DNA of 64,000 bases from Alphaproteobacteria bacterium (GTDB lineage Bacteria; Pseudomonadota; Alphaproteobacteria; DSM-16000; Inquilinaceae): the NCBI GenBank assembly GCA_028281925.1, contig JANQIX010000026.1:91729-155728 (forward strand). Direction: 5' to 3'. Positions 1 to 9,420 of the stretch are shown here, in pieces. The translations under genes were made by a program, and so were the position numbers. The notes under the pieces were generated by a model that had not been told where the DNA came from, did not search any database, and worked only from the letters and a program-made list of their open reading frames with translations. Numbering within the stretch: position 1 is the stretch's first letter; every line of letters starts with the position of its first letter.

Positions 1-935
1 GGGCCGTTGACGACACAGCCGATCACCGAGACGGTCAGCGGCGTGGTGATATGGGCTAGCCGTTCCTCGAGCACCTTCACGGTCTCGATCACCTCGAACT
101 GCTGGCGCGCGCAGGAGGGGCAAGAGATCACGTTGACGCCGCGGTGCCGCAGGCCCAGCGTCTTCAGCATGTCGAAGCCGACCTTGATTTCCTCCACCGG
201 GTCGGCCGACAGCGACACGCGGATGGTGTCGCCGATGCCGGACCACAGCAGCATGCCGAGGCCGATGGAGCTCTTCACCGTACCGGTGCGCAGGCCGCCC
301 GCCTCGGTGATGCCGATGTGCAGCGGATAGTCGCAGGCCTCGGCCAGCGCCTGATAGGCCGCAACGGCCAGGAACACGTCGGACGCCTTGACCGAGATCT
401 TGAACTCGAAGAAGTCCTGGTCTTCCAGGATACGCGCGTGGTTCAGCGCGCTTTCGACCATGGCCTCGGGACAGGGCTCGCCGTAGCGCTCCAAGAGCTC
501 GCGTTCCAGGCTGCCGGCATTGACGCCGATGCGCATGGAGCAGCCATGGTCGCGCGCGGCCTTCACCACCTCGGCCACGCGCGCTGCTGAGCCGATATTG
601 CCCGGATTGATGCGCAGGCACGCGGCCCCGGCCTCAGCCGCCTCTATGGCGCGTTTGTAGTGGAAGTGGATGTCGGCGACGATCGGCACCGTCACCTCGG
701 GCACGATCTCTTTCAGGGCCGCAGTCGACTCCTCATCCGGGCACGAAACGCGAACGATATCGGCGCCCGCAATCTCCAGCCCGCGGATCTGGGCGATCGT
801 GGCTTCCACATCGGTGGTCAGCGTGTTGGTCATGGACTGCACGCTGATGGGCGCATCGCCACCGACAGGCACTTTGCCCACATGGATCTGGCGGCACGCG
901 CGGCGGTGGATTTCGCGATAGGGTCGTACGCTCAT
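1..935 (-). CDS. ispG: 4-hydroxy-3-methylbut-2-enyl diphosphate synthase IspG, C-terminus cut by window edge
   Basis: Penultimate enzyme of the MEP isoprenoid pathway. It reduces the cyclic diphosphate MEcPP to HMBPP with a [4Fe-4S] cluster in the cytoplasm. The reading frame starts [12 protein letters not shown] and continues with the family's N-terminal signature [17 protein letters not shown]. Near the window edge it encodes SCPSC, which fits two of the three cluster cysteines. About 311 codons are visible and the remainder lies left of position 1. It sits downstream of the rodZ-like gene on the same strand with a 143-bp gap, so co-transcription is plausible. Identification is firm; only the C-terminus is unseen. 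Confidence 0.95.
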   Translation of the reverse strand, partial: MSVRPYREIHRRACRQIHVGKVPVGGDAPISVQSMTNTLTTDVEATIAQIRGLEIAGADIVRVSCPDEESTAALKEIVPEVTVPIVADIHFHYKRAIEAAEAGAACLRINPGNIGSAARVAEVVKAARDHGCSMRIGVNAGSLERELLERYGEPCPEAMVESALNHARILEDQDFFEFKISVKASDVFLAVAAYQALAEACDYPLHIGITEAGGLRTGTVKSSIGLGMLLWSGIGDTIRVSLSADPVEEIKVGFDMLKTLGLRHRGVNVISCPSCARQQFEVIETVKVLEERLAHITTPLTVSVIGCVVNG

Positions 936-1078
936 GGGGGGCCGTTGCGCCTCAGGCGGTGGAGTGGATGTCGCTGACGTTCAAGGTGGGGTTATAGCGG
1001 AGTATCGACAACCGAGAAAGCGATGCAGGCCGCGGCGGACTGCCCCGCCACGCAGGCGGAGACGCGCCATGCGGCGCG

Positions 1079-2302
1079 TCACTGAACCTGTCGCATCAGC
1101 GCTCCGGCGTCCAGCGAGACGTCGCGCACGACTTCGCCGTCCCGTCCGAGCGATGGAACGCGATTCCCGTCGACCTCGATCGAGAGGGCTCCGGCATTGC
1201 CGGTGTCGAGCCTCAGGCCGTTGCCGTCGGGCACCTCGTAGGCGTCCCCCGGCTGCAACACCCGGGTCATTACCAGCCGGCCATTTTGGTCGCGCACTTG
1301 CACCCAGCTCATATCCGTTGCGCGAATAATCACCCGGCCGTCGCCTTCCGCTGCCTCCGCGCGTAGGCCGGCCTCCGGCGGACGTGGCGGCTGCTCCGCC
1401 TCTGCGTCCACCGCGGGCGGCGCAGAGGCGACTGTCATCGGCTCTCTGCCGTCCAGCGCCTCAGCAACCTCCGGATCGGCGGTCTCAGGCTCGGTGGCTG
1501 CAGGCTCGGTGGCTGCAGGATCCAAGTCAGGCGACATGGGCTCCGCCGCGCTTGCCTCCGACACCGTTGCCCCAGGCTCGGCCCGATGAACGACGGCTGC
1601 CGGAACTTCCACCGCACCTGCGGTCGGTTCGGCAGATGCCGGCGACGATTCCGGCTCCACCTCCACGGGATCAACAGGTGCCGACTCCGCCCTTGCCACG
1701 CTCGGCTGACGCCGCGGTTCCGTCGGCGCGTCTTCCGGCAGCGCCGCATCTGCGGGATCGTCGCTGAGCCACGCCGTCCAGCGATCCGGGAGGTCGGGCA
1801 ACAGGTCGACCAACTGGCGATCCGTGGAACTGGCATAATACCAGCTGCCATAGGCAAGCCCGAAAAGGATGACCGCAATCAACAGGAAGGCTGCCCCAGG
1901 CATCCGTCCCTCGGGCGGCGGTGTGGGAAAAACGAGCTGGGTCGCCTTGTTGAAGCCGCTCATCTCGTCCTTGAAGCGCCGGACAAGATCCTCAGCATCG
2001 AGTTCGAGCAGCTCGGCATAACTGCGCACGAAACCGTGGGCATAGGTGGCCCCCGGCAGGTCGCCGAAGCGGCCATCCTCCATCGCTTCGATGAAGATGC
2101 GGCGGATACGCAGAGTCTCGGCAACGTCCGGCACCGAATAGCCGGCGGCCAGCCGCGATTCGCGGAGGATATGGCCGACCGTCGCATCGTCGGGAATGAA
2201 CGGCGTACCCGAATACCTGCCAGAGCCGGTCGACCCGGCCGGATGGGGCGGCTGATCGTCCTCTGGTGTCATCTCAAACAAATGGTGCCTGCCTTGCGCC
2301 AT
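1079..2302 (-). CDS. rodZ: RodZ-like helix-turn-helix membrane protein
   Basis: Probable cytoskeleton-linked morphogenesis protein; family members connect MreB to the inner membrane. From the first ATG (407 aa) the order is a Cro-type HTH at about residues 41-115 (VGHILRESRLAAGYSVPDV onward), one transmembrane segment at about 133-157 (GAAFLLIAVILFGLAYGSWY), a long Ala/Pro/Glu-rich periplasmic linker, and a C-terminal DUF4115-type beta domain from about 320. An ATG at 2272 (MTPEDDQ) is an equally possible start, because neither has a convincing Shine-Dalgarno. The linker holds an exact 15-bp tandem duplication (1488-1517). It lies between ptsP and ispG, an arrangement I recall from Rhodospirillales. 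Confidence 0.8.
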   Translation of the reverse strand: MAQGRHHLFEMTPEDDQPPHPAGSTGSGRYSGTPFIPDDATVGHILRESRLAAGYSVPDVAETLRIRRIFIEAMEDGRFGDLPGATYAHGFVRSYAELLELDAEDLVRRFKDEMSGFNKATQLVFPTPPPEGRMPGAAFLLIAVILFGLAYGSWYYASSTDRQLVDLLPDLPDRWTAWLSDDPADAALPEDAPTEPRRQPSVARAESAPVDPVEVEPESSPASAEPTAGAVEVPAAVVHRAEPGATVSEASAAEPMSPDLDPAATEPAATEPETADPEVAEALDGREPMTVASAPPAVDAEAEQPPRPPEAGLRAEAAEGDGRVIIRATDMSWVQVRDQNGRLVMTRVLQPGDAYEVPDGNGLRLDTGNAGALSIEVDGNRVPSLGRDGEVVRDVSLDAGALMRQVQ

Positions 2303-2478
2303 TGTGCCCGCCGTAGCTGGATAGTGTCGATCGCAAGACCTTGGATGCCATTTCCCGTCCCGGCCCGCCCGGCTGTCTCTCCAATGGACGGCGCCTTACC
2401 GCAGACCAGCAACACCTGTCTTCTGATTTGTAAACAATTTTGCCGTCAGTATCAAACGCCGAAATGCTAAACCATTTT

Positions 2479-4791
2479 CTAAATCTCGATGTTACGATCC
2501 ATTGCGAATCCACGAAGTTTTTCCCTGAGACTATGATCGGGGGAGGAGATCAGGCGATCCAGGTACCTTTCGAGTTGGCTGACCGTCAGCGAGCGGATCA
2601 TCGCGCGCACCTCACCAATCGCCGCGGGGACCATCGAAAGTTGCCGGAACCCTATGCCAACCAGGGCCATGGCTTCAAGGGGGCGAGCCGCCATTTCGCC
2701 GCATAAACTGACGGACACCCCCTGCTCGGAACAGCGCGCAACCAGCTCGCGCAGCATCGTCAGTACGGCAGGCGAAAGCGCGTCGTATCGCTGGGCCAGC
2801 GGCGGGCTCGCCCGGTCGCAGGCGAACAAATACTGCAACAAGTCGTTTGAGCCGACGGCAATGAAGTCGACCCGGGCCAAGAGCGCCGTCAACTGCCAGA
2901 ACAGGGCTGGCACCTCCAGCATCACGCCGATCCTGAGCCGCTCGGGCAACGGCTCGTTCAGCAGCCTTGCGCGCTCCAGTTCCTTGTCTAGCAGGGCCCT
3001 GGCGGCGTCCACCTCGGCCACTTCGGCGACGAGCGGAAACATGATGCCGATGGACCGGCCGGCAGCCGCACGGATCAGGGCGCGGAGCTGGCGGCGCATC
3101 AGCGCCGGGCGGTCAAGGCCGATGCGGATGGCGCGCCAGCCAAGCGCCGGGTTCTCCGTCGGCTCGTCCTTCAGATAGGGCAGGAACTTGTCGCCGCCGA
3201 TGTCGAGCGTGCGGAACATGACCGGCCTGCCGTCGGCCTGATCGAGAACGGTTCGGTAGAGCCGCGTCTGCTCGGTGACATCCGGGAAATCGGATCGAAC
3301 CATGAACGGAATCTCGGTCCGATAGAGCCCGATCCCGTCCGCACCCGTCGTCGCAAGATGCGGTATGTCCGCCAGCAGGCCGGCGTTCATCCACAGGCCG
3401 ACGCGGACGCCGTCCTTCGATTCCGCCGGCAGATGGGCCCCGGCTTCCCGCGCCCGCCGCCGCGCCATCCGCAGGCTCATGGTACCGGCGAACATGTCCT
3501 GAACATCGTCGGCCGGGCGGACGAACACGTTGCTGTTGTCCGCGTCCACGATCACCGGGTCCCACGGCTCGATCGTGCTCATGGCGTCGAGGCAGCGGCC
3601 AACCACCGGGATCCCCATCGCCCGCGCCAATATCGCCACATGGCTGGTGGACGATCCGTCTTCCAGAACCAGTGCGCGCAGCCGCGACTGCTCGTAGTCG
3701 AGCAGCTCGGCCGGCCCGATTGCACGCGCGATCAACACGGCATCATCGGGCAACGTCCCGAAGGCGGCCGATGCCCGCCCCGAAAGATGCATCAACAGGC
3801 GGTTCGCGAGATCGTCGAGGTCCAGCAGCCGTTCCCGCAGATAGTGGTCCGCAAGATGGCCGAGGCGGGCGTGCGTATCGTTCTGCACCCGCTGTACGGC
3901 AGCCTCGGCGGTCAAGCCCGTACGGATCACCTCTGCGATGCGGCCAAGCCAGCCGCGATCGCGCGAGAACATCCGGTAGGTCTCCAGGATGTCGCGGCTT
4001 TCCTCCTTCTCCGCCAGCACCGGGTTGGACAACAGTTCGTCCAGCGCGTCCTGCATGCTCGCAACGGCGGCACGGAAGCGCGCGAGCTCTGCCGTCGGGT
4101 CGTCCGCCACCATCTCGCGGATCGTCAGGATCGGGCGATGCAGAACGGCGCGCCCCATGGCCAGACCGCCATTCAGCCGCAGGCCGACCAGGCGGGCCGG
4201 AAGGATCTGGGACGGGGCGTCGGCCCGCGCCGCGCTGCCCGGCTCCGCCGGCACGCCCACCGCCACCAGTTCGGCGACGACCATGGCGACCGTCTGCAGC
4301 GTTTCGATCTCTTCCTCGTGGTAGACGCGACGATGCTGGTTCTGCACCACCAGCACGCCGCGCACCTGGCTGCCCCGCAGCACTGGAACGCCCATCAGCG
4401 ACTGATAGGGGTCTTCGCCGGTCTCAGGCCGGTAGGCGAAATTGGGATGCTCGGGGGCATTGGCGATCGCCGTCGGCCGGCCCGTCGCTGCGATCTGACC
4501 GACCAGCCCCTCTCCGATCCTGAGACGGGTGCGGTGCACCGCGCTGGCATTGAGGCCGTGCGTCGCAAACAGCTCAAGTACGTCGCCGGGACGGACGACA
4601 TAGCACGAACACACTTCGGCAACGGTTTCAGACGCGACCAGACGGACGATCTTGTCGAGGCGCGCCTGTAGCGCGTCGCTGCCCGCCATAATGTCGCGCA
4701 GCCGCGCCATCATGCGCCGGGCAGAGATGATCACGCCGCGATCCGGCGCTGAGGGGTGGCCGGCGCCGCCGCCCCCCGCTGCCGGCGGCAT
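2479..4791 (-). CDS. ptsP: PTS-Ntr enzyme I (phosphoenolpyruvate-protein phosphotransferase PtsP)
   Basis: Cytoplasmic enzyme that takes phosphate from PEP onto a histidine and passes it to NPr, the first step of the nitrogen-related regulatory PTS. A GAF domain at about residues 40-180 is followed by the enzyme I N-domain. The phospho-accepting histidine is H384 in TSHVAILAR. The PEP-binding barrel follows, with FMVRSDFPD, VGSNDLLQYLFACDR and the catalytic-cysteine motif VSLCGEMAA near the C-terminus. The first ATG overlaps the lysC stop (TAATG). Two consecutive ATGs at 4713/4710 (MMARLRDIM) are alternative starts. At 770 aa it is slightly longer than typical for the family, which favours a downstream start. 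It is probably translated with lysC. Confidence 0.93.
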   Translation of the reverse strand: MPPAAGGGGAGHPSAPDRGVIISARRMMARLRDIMAGSDALQARLDKIVRLVASETVAEVCSCYVVRPGDVLELFATHGLNASAVHRTRLRIGEGLVGQIAATGRPTAIANAPEHPNFAYRPETGEDPYQSLMGVPVLRGSQVRGVLVVQNQHRRVYHEEEIETLQTVAMVVAELVAVGVPAEPGSAARADAPSQILPARLVGLRLNGGLAMGRAVLHRPILTIREMVADDPTAELARFRAAVASMQDALDELLSNPVLAEKEESRDILETYRMFSRDRGWLGRIAEVIRTGLTAEAAVQRVQNDTHARLGHLADHYLRERLLDLDDLANRLLMHLSGRASAAFGTLPDDAVLIARAIGPAELLDYEQSRLRALVLEDGSSTSHVAILARAMGIPVVGRCLDAMSTIEPWDPVIVDADNSNVFVRPADDVQDMFAGTMSLRMARRRAREAGAHLPAESKDGVRVGLWMNAGLLADIPHLATTGADGIGLYRTEIPFMVRSDFPDVTEQTRLYRTVLDQADGRPVMFRTLDIGGDKFLPYLKDEPTENPALGWRAIRIGLDRPALMRRQLRALIRAAAGRSIGIMFPLVAEVAEVDAARALLDKELERARLLNEPLPERLRIGVMLEVPALFWQLTALLARVDFIAVGSNDLLQYLFACDRASPPLAQRYDALSPAVLTMLRELVARCSEQGVSVSLCGEMAARPLEAMALVGIGFRQLSMVPAAIGEVRAMIRSLTVSQLERYLDRLISSPDHSLREKLRGFAMDRNIEI

Positions 4792-6011
4792 TACTCCGCG
4801 TCCAGCCCGTATGCGGCGTGCAGCGCGCGCACCGCCAGTTCGAGATACTGCTCGGCCACAAGAACGCTGATCTTGATCTCGGAGGTGGAGATCACCTGGA
4901 TGTTGATGCCGTTCTCGGCAAGCGCGGAGAACATGCGCTTGGCCACGCCGGCATGGCTGCGCATACCCATGCCGATCACCGACAGCTTGACGACGTTCTC
5001 GTCGGGCCGGAGGTGGCGGTATCCAAGCGCCCCGCGCTGCGCTTCCAGAAGCGCGACCGTCGGCGCCAGCTCCGCCTTCGAAACGGTGAAGGTGACATCG
5101 GTGGCCTGGCCGTCTTCCGACACGTTCTGCACGATCATGTCGACATTGATGCCGGCATCGGCGAGCGGGCCGAACACGGATGCGGCCACGCCCGGCCGGT
5201 CGGGCACGCCCACCACGGTCACCTTCGCCTCATCCCTGCTGTAGGCGATACCGCTGACGATCTCCTGCTCCACGATCTCGTCCTCATCCACAACCAATGT
5301 GCCGGGCCCGTCGGCGAAGCTGGAGAGCACGCGCAAGGGCACGCCGTGCTTCATCGCCATCTCCACCGACCGGGTCTGGAGAACCTTCGCACCGAGCGAG
5401 GCCATCTCCAGCATCTCTTCGTATGTGATCTTAGTGAGTTTGCGGGCGCGGCGCACGATCCGCGGATCGGCGGTATAGACGCCGTCGACATCGGTGTAGA
5501 TATCGCACCGGTCCGCCCTCAGAGCTGCCGCGAGCGCAACGGCGGACGTATCGGAGCCGCCGCGGCCGAGCGTGCCTATCCGCCGGCGCGGCGACACGCC
5601 CTGGAAGCCGGCGACCACGGCCACCTCGCCCTCCTCCAGCCGCCGCGCCAGTTCCGTCGCTTCCACGCCGGTGATTCGCGCCTTGCCGTGCACTTCGTCC
5701 GTCGCGATCGGGATCTGCCAGCCGAGCCAGGATCGTGCGGGCACGCCAAGCGTCTGCAGCGCCATCGCCAACAGACCAGACGTCACCTGCTCACCGGCCG
5801 ACACAACAGTGTCGTACTCACGCGCGTCGTGCAGCGGCGTGACGCCGCGGCAGAGACCGACCAGCCTGTCGGTCTCTCCCGCCATAGCCGACACCACCGT
5901 GGCCACCTGATTGCCACGGTCGACCTCTGCCTTCACCTTTTCCGCGACCACACGTATGCGGTCGAGATCGGCCACCGAAGTGCCGCCGAATTTCTGTACG
6001 ATCCGGGCCAT
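4791..6011 (-). CDS. lysC: Aspartate kinase
   Basis: Catalyses ATP-dependent phosphorylation of aspartate, the entry step to lysine, threonine, methionine and diaminopimelate. The 406-aa protein begins MARIVQKFGGTSV, the kinase nucleotide-binding signature, followed by the amino-acid kinase domain. Two C-terminal ACT domains (from about residue 265) contain VTVVGVPDRPGVAASVF and LSVIGMGMRSHAGVA, typical of feedback-inhibited enzymes. The start at 6011 is chosen because GGGAG lies about 10 nt upstream and the family starts here; the frame is open further upstream but that extension has no family similarity. It feeds DAP to MurE in the cell-wall cluster further right. Confidence 0.95.
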   Translation of the reverse strand: MARIVQKFGGTSVADLDRIRVVAEKVKAEVDRGNQVATVVSAMAGETDRLVGLCRGVTPLHDAREYDTVVSAGEQVTSGLLAMALQTLGVPARSWLGWQIPIATDEVHGKARITGVEATELARRLEEGEVAVVAGFQGVSPRRRIGTLGRGGSDTSAVALAAALRADRCDIYTDVDGVYTADPRIVRRARKLTKITYEEMLEMASLGAKVLQTRSVEMAMKHGVPLRVLSSFADGPGTLVVDEDEIVEQEIVSGIAYSRDEAKVTVVGVPDRPGVAASVFGPLADAGINVDMIVQNVSEDGQATDVTFTVSKAELAPTVALLEAQRGALGYRHLRPDENVVKLSVIGMGMRSHAGVAKRMFSALAENGINIQVISTSEIKISVLVAEQYLELAVRALHAAYGLDAE

Positions 6012-6188
6012 GAATGAACGCTCCCGGCGCTGACGCCGTCGATCCCCAAAACCTCCGGCCGCTGATGCCGCGCCGGAGACGTCATACCGCGGGAAGGAAC
6101 TCGCCCTGACGCCACAGGTTGTCGCGGCAGGTGCCGGTATCCATACTCTGAACCTCAAGACCCAAGCAAGCCGCCGGATCTCATCACG

Positions 6189-6992
6189 ATGACACCGCGC
6201 CAATCCACACGCACCGCCTCCCGATCCGCCGCCCCGGACGCAGGGCGCCTCGCTGGAGCCAGCGTCGACCCTGCAGACATCGCGCGGTTCGAAGCGCTAG
6301 CACACAGCTGGTGGGATCCGAACGGCAAGATGAAAGAGCTGCACCGGATGAACCCGCTGCGCATCGGCTTCATCCGCGACCGCTTCGCCGCCGCTCATGG
6401 CCGCGACCCGTTGGCACACCGGCCCCTGGCGGGATTGCGGATCGTCGATGTGGGCTGCGGTGGCGGCCTGTCCAGCGAGCCGCTGGCCCGCCTCGGGGCG
6501 GAGGTGACCGGCATCGACGCCAGCCAGGAAGGCATCGGCGTGGCGCGCCTGCACGCGGCCGAGCGCGACCTCGACATCGACTACCGGCAGACGACAGCAG
6601 AGGCGCTGGCCGAAAGCGGCGAGACATTCGATGCCGTTGTCGCCCTGGAGATCGTGGAGCATGTGGCCGATGTGGCCAGCTTCCTGGGGGCCCTTTCGCG
6701 GCTGGCCCGGCCGGGCGCACCGCTGGTGATGAGCACGCTCAACCGCACGCCCAAGAGCTTCGCGCTCGGCATCGTCGCCGCCGAATACGTGCTCGGGATC
6801 GTGCCGAGGGGCACGCACAACTGGCGCCAGTTCCTGAAGCCCAGCGAACTGGCGCGCGGCCTGCGCGACCAGGGATTCGCTGTCGAGGAGATCAGGGGCA
6901 TGGTCTACAGCCCGCTGAAGGGGGACTGGAGCCTGTCCGACCGCGACCTTGACGTGAACTACCTTTTGGCCGCGGCCAAGCCGGACGCCTGA
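6189..6992 (+). CDS. ubiG: Ubiquinone biosynthesis O-methyltransferase UbiG
   Basis: SAM-dependent methyltransferase that performs both O-methylations of the ubiquinone ring. The 267-aa protein has the UbiG-specific start region with FEALAHSWWDPNGKMKELH and NPLRIGFIRD (residues 34-65), SAM motif I VDVGCGGGLSSEPLA (86-100), and the C-terminal THNWRQFLKPSEL and YSPLKGDWSLSDRDLDVNY. It is divergent from lysC across a 177-bp gap that must hold both promoters; I could not define them. The N-terminus is some 20 residues longer than many homologues. Confidence 0.95.
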   Translation: MTPRQSTRTASRSAAPDAGRLAGASVDPADIARFEALAHSWWDPNGKMKELHRMNPLRIGFIRDRFAAAHGRDPLAHRPLAGLRIVDVGCGGGLSSEPLARLGAEVTGIDASQEGIGVARLHAAERDLDIDYRQTTAEALAESGETFDAVVALEIVEHVADVASFLGALSRLARPGAPLVMSTLNRTPKSFALGIVAAEYVLGIVPRGTHNWRQFLKPSELARGLRDQGFAVEEIRGMVYSPLKGDWSLSDRDLDVNYLLAAAKPDA

Positions 6993-7123
6993 GACTGCCG
7001 ACGCCCGGCCTGGGCCGCGACGTCAAACCGGTTGAGGGTCTTCATCCCGCTGGGTTAGTGTCCCGGGCCGAAAGCGATACGGCCAGTGGATGGCCGGGCG
7101 CGTCAATATCGAGGAGGTGGAGC

Positions 7124-7492
7124 ATGTCGGCAGGGAAGTCCCTTTGGCTTGTGGCATTGGCGTTGTTGGTCGCCTTGCCGGTCTCGGGCGCCCACGCCCA
7201 GTTGGGCTTCGACCTCTATCGCGCCGGTGTCCAGCTCACGACCGAAGATGTGGACCTGACCCGCGCGGCGGTCCGCGAAGCCTTGGAAAGCCAGGAAGTG
7301 GGCTTTTCCAACACCTGGTCGAACCCCGAGACGGGATTGAACGGCGAGGCCCGACTGCTGGAGGTATTCGAGCGCAACGATGCGCCCTGCGGCACGGTCT
7401 ATTTCACCGTCACCAAGCAGGGCCGTGGGATCCCCTACACCTTGAGCTTCTGCAAGATGGAGGAAGAGGACCGCTGGGGCATGCTGCCATAG
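7124..7492 (+). CDS. Small exported protein, surface-antigen-like (RT0821/Lpp0805-type)
   Basis: A 122-aa protein with a clear Sec signal peptide (MSAGKSLWLVALALLVALP, cleavage after AHA). The start is fixed by a strong GGAGG 9 nt upstream at 7112. The mature part is about 100 residues with two cysteines (CGTVYF and SFCKM). The C-terminal layout, a Cys-X-Y-F strand, a conserved turn and then a W-G-M end, resembles the small periplasmic domain of RT0821/Lpp0805-type surface antigens. That resemblance is by pattern only. The next gene, 137 bp downstream on the same strand, is also exported. No function can be assigned. Confidence 0.7.
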   Translation: MSAGKSLWLVALALLVALPVSGAHAQLGFDLYRAGVQLTTEDVDLTRAAVREALESQEVGFSNTWSNPETGLNGEARLLEVFERNDAPCGTVYFTVTKQGRGIPYTLSFCKMEEEDRWGMLP

Positions 7493-7629
7493 CGCTTTGC
7501 CCAAGAGACGCTGTCTGGGCCTGCCGACAAAATCCGGTTGTCACGCAACACCTCCAAGACATGTGTCGAGGCGGACGGTGCCTTGGCGTGCAGTCAGCTC
7601 CCGGCTTTACCTAGGCGGGTCGCGGGATC

Positions 7630-9351
7630 ATGTGGGAAAGCGTGCGGGCTATCCAGGCAAGAACACCTGCGGTGTGGGCCCTGGCGCTAGCACTGCTGAT
7701 CGGTGCGGTAACCTGGCAAGCTCCTGCGAACTCCCTGATCAGCGCAGCACGCGCTCAAGCGGACTTCGCGCCAGATCCGAATGTGGCGGCGAATACCCTC
7801 TTCGTCGAAGCGATCGAGCATATCCTTGCGGCCGATGACGCCGCCGCAGCAGCAGCGCGCCTCGACCGGCTAAGGCGGGCTGAGGCCAACATCGACCGCA
7901 TTATCGCGGATCATCCGGGCTCCGAACTGGCCGTGCAGCTTATCACCGGTCAGAGGATCGGCTGGTTCGACCCGGCAGCGTTTGACCGTGCTGTTGCCAG
8001 AACGGAGGAGGAAGTCCCGGCGGCGGCCGAGCGGGACCAGCGGTGTGGGGCGATGCCCGTTGCTTGCCTGCTGCTCGCCGATGCGTCAGCTACCGCCGCG
8101 GAGATCTCGCACGACCACTATCGTTCTCGGGCGATCGGCCTGATCGCTGAAGGTCAGGCAAAGGTGGGTCTGACAGAGACGGCGCGATTCACATTGGCTC
8201 ATGGTCTGGCCGGAGCCAATGGCGCTCCGCACAGCTATGTTCAGCTGGAGGCCGTGCGAGAGGTCGTCAACGCGCTGGCGGCACTGGGGCTTTTCGCGGA
8301 AGCCCTGGCCACGGCCGCTGACATCGCCGACGACGAGGAACGCGATGAAGCTCTGCACGACATCACCGTGGCCCAGGCAGTGGCAGCATTGTTTGCAGAT
8401 GCACTAGCAACGGCCGACCGCATCCGCGATGAGGGCCTACAGTCGGAGGCCCTGCGTGATATCGCCGCCGCACAGGGTGCTGCGGGGAACATTGCGGAGG
8501 CGCTCGTCATGGCTCGCGGGATCGCCGACGATCTCCACCGCTCAGAGGCCCTGCGCCTAATTGCCGTAACCCAGGCTGACGAAGGCCATTTCGACGATGC
8601 CTTGCAGACAGCCCGAGACATCCCCGGCCACACCTTCTGGTACCGTCAAAGCGGCTCTATTCGATCCAAGACCTTCCGCTACATCGCCGTAGCGCAAGCA
8701 GAGGCCGGGCATCTCGCAGAGGCTCTCATCACGGCCCGCGGCGTCGAGAGCCGTTCTGCACGCGCTGAGGCCCTCGGCCTCATTGCTGCCTTCCAGGCTG
8801 CGGCCGGGTCAACACAAGAGGCGCAGCAGGTGCTGGCCGAAGCGCTGACAACCGCCGGGGAGGTTGCCGAACCAGTCAACCGCCTGGACCGTCTCGTGAT
8901 CGTCGCTTCCGCTCTGGGCCAGGCGGGGCTTGTGGAAGACGCTCAGCGCATATTCGCCGACACATTCTCCATCATCGGCGAGATCGAGGATGTCGAATTC
9001 CGCCCCCAGCTCTTAAGCATGATCGCATCATACCAGACGGAGGCGGGGTTCGTAGACCAAGGTCGGCGTACGTTTGCCGAAGCGCTTTCCGCCACCGACG
9101 AGCTGGTACCTCGCCTCAGGAACCGCATGATCGGGATGAGTGCCATTGCCTATACGCAAGCGGAGGCAGGGTTGGTGGAGGACGCTCGCCAGACATTCGC
9201 CCAAGTGGCAGCTCTGTCACATGGGGTCGAGGATGAATTCGATTCCGATTACCTGTTGAACTACATCGTCTTCAATCAGGCCGATGCGGCCGCAGCCAGC
9301 CTCTGGCCCGGCTGGGTTAACCGGACGCCGCGTTCCGACGGCGGGGGCTGA
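7630..9351 (+). CDS. Exported TPR-like alpha-solenoid protein of unknown function
   Basis: A 573-aa protein with an N-terminal hydrophobic segment (about residues 14-30) and a possible signal cleavage after AARAQA near residue 44. From about residue 165 to 545 it is built of roughly 11 helical repeats of about 31-35 residues with the pattern R-x-E-A-L-x-x-I-A-x-x-Q-A-x-A-G-x-x-x-E-A-L. Examples are SEALRDIAAAQGAAGNIAEA and SEALRLIAVTQADEGHFDDA. This is a TPR-like solenoid, suited to protein binding in the periplasm or at the envelope. No catalytic motif is seen. It follows the small exported protein and is convergent with rocD. Confidence 0.75.
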   Translation: MWESVRAIQARTPAVWALALALLIGAVTWQAPANSLISAARAQADFAPDPNVAANTLFVEAIEHILAADDAAAAAARLDRLRRAEANIDRIIADHPGSELAVQLITGQRIGWFDPAAFDRAVARTEEEVPAAAERDQRCGAMPVACLLLADASATAAEISHDHYRSRAIGLIAEGQAKVGLTETARFTLAHGLAGANGAPHSYVQLEAVREVVNALAALGLFAEALATAADIADDEERDEALHDITVAQAVAALFADALATADRIRDEGLQSEALRDIAAAQGAAGNIAEALVMARGIADDLHRSEALRLIAVTQADEGHFDDALQTARDIPGHTFWYRQSGSIRSKTFRYIAVAQAEAGHLAEALITARGVESRSARAEALGLIAAFQAAAGSTQEAQQVLAEALTTAGEVAEPVNRLDRLVIVASALGQAGLVEDAQRIFADTFSIIGEIEDVEFRPQLLSMIASYQTEAGFVDQGRRTFAEALSATDELVPRLRNRMIGMSAIAYTQAEAGLVEDARQTFAQVAALSHGVEDEFDSDYLLNYIVFNQADAAAASLWPGWVNRTPRSDGGG

Positions 9352-9381
9352 CACAAGCAACACCTGGTCACAGCGTGTCAC

Positions 9382-9415
9382 GGGCGCGGTTGATGCTCCG
9401 ACTGCCCCCGCGCCC
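9382..9415. terminator. Possible bidirectional terminator hairpin between convergent genes
   Basis: Perfect 8-bp inverted repeat GGGCGCGG (9382-9389) / CCGCGCCC (9408-9415) with an 18-nt loop, placed between the convergent solenoid gene and rocD. There is no T-tract, so it may be a weak or factor-assisted terminator. Confidence 0.35.
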
Positions 9416-9420
9416 CCCGA

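Noticed and set aside
1488..1517. Exact 15-bp tandem duplication in the rodZ-like gene
   Set aside because: Two copies in frame within a low-complexity Ala/Glu/Pro linker; ordinary for such regions and too few copies for phase variation.
3358..4671. 437-codon plus-strand frame opposite ptsP
   Set aside because: Antisense shadow of ptsP with the same His/Arg/Gln-rich composition and no domain or ribosome site.
6082..6144. Possible 20-residue leader peptide (MDTGTC...FLPAV) upstream of lysC
   Set aside because: GAGG precedes it, but it has no lysine and only two threonines, and I found no attenuator hairpin with T-run before lysC.
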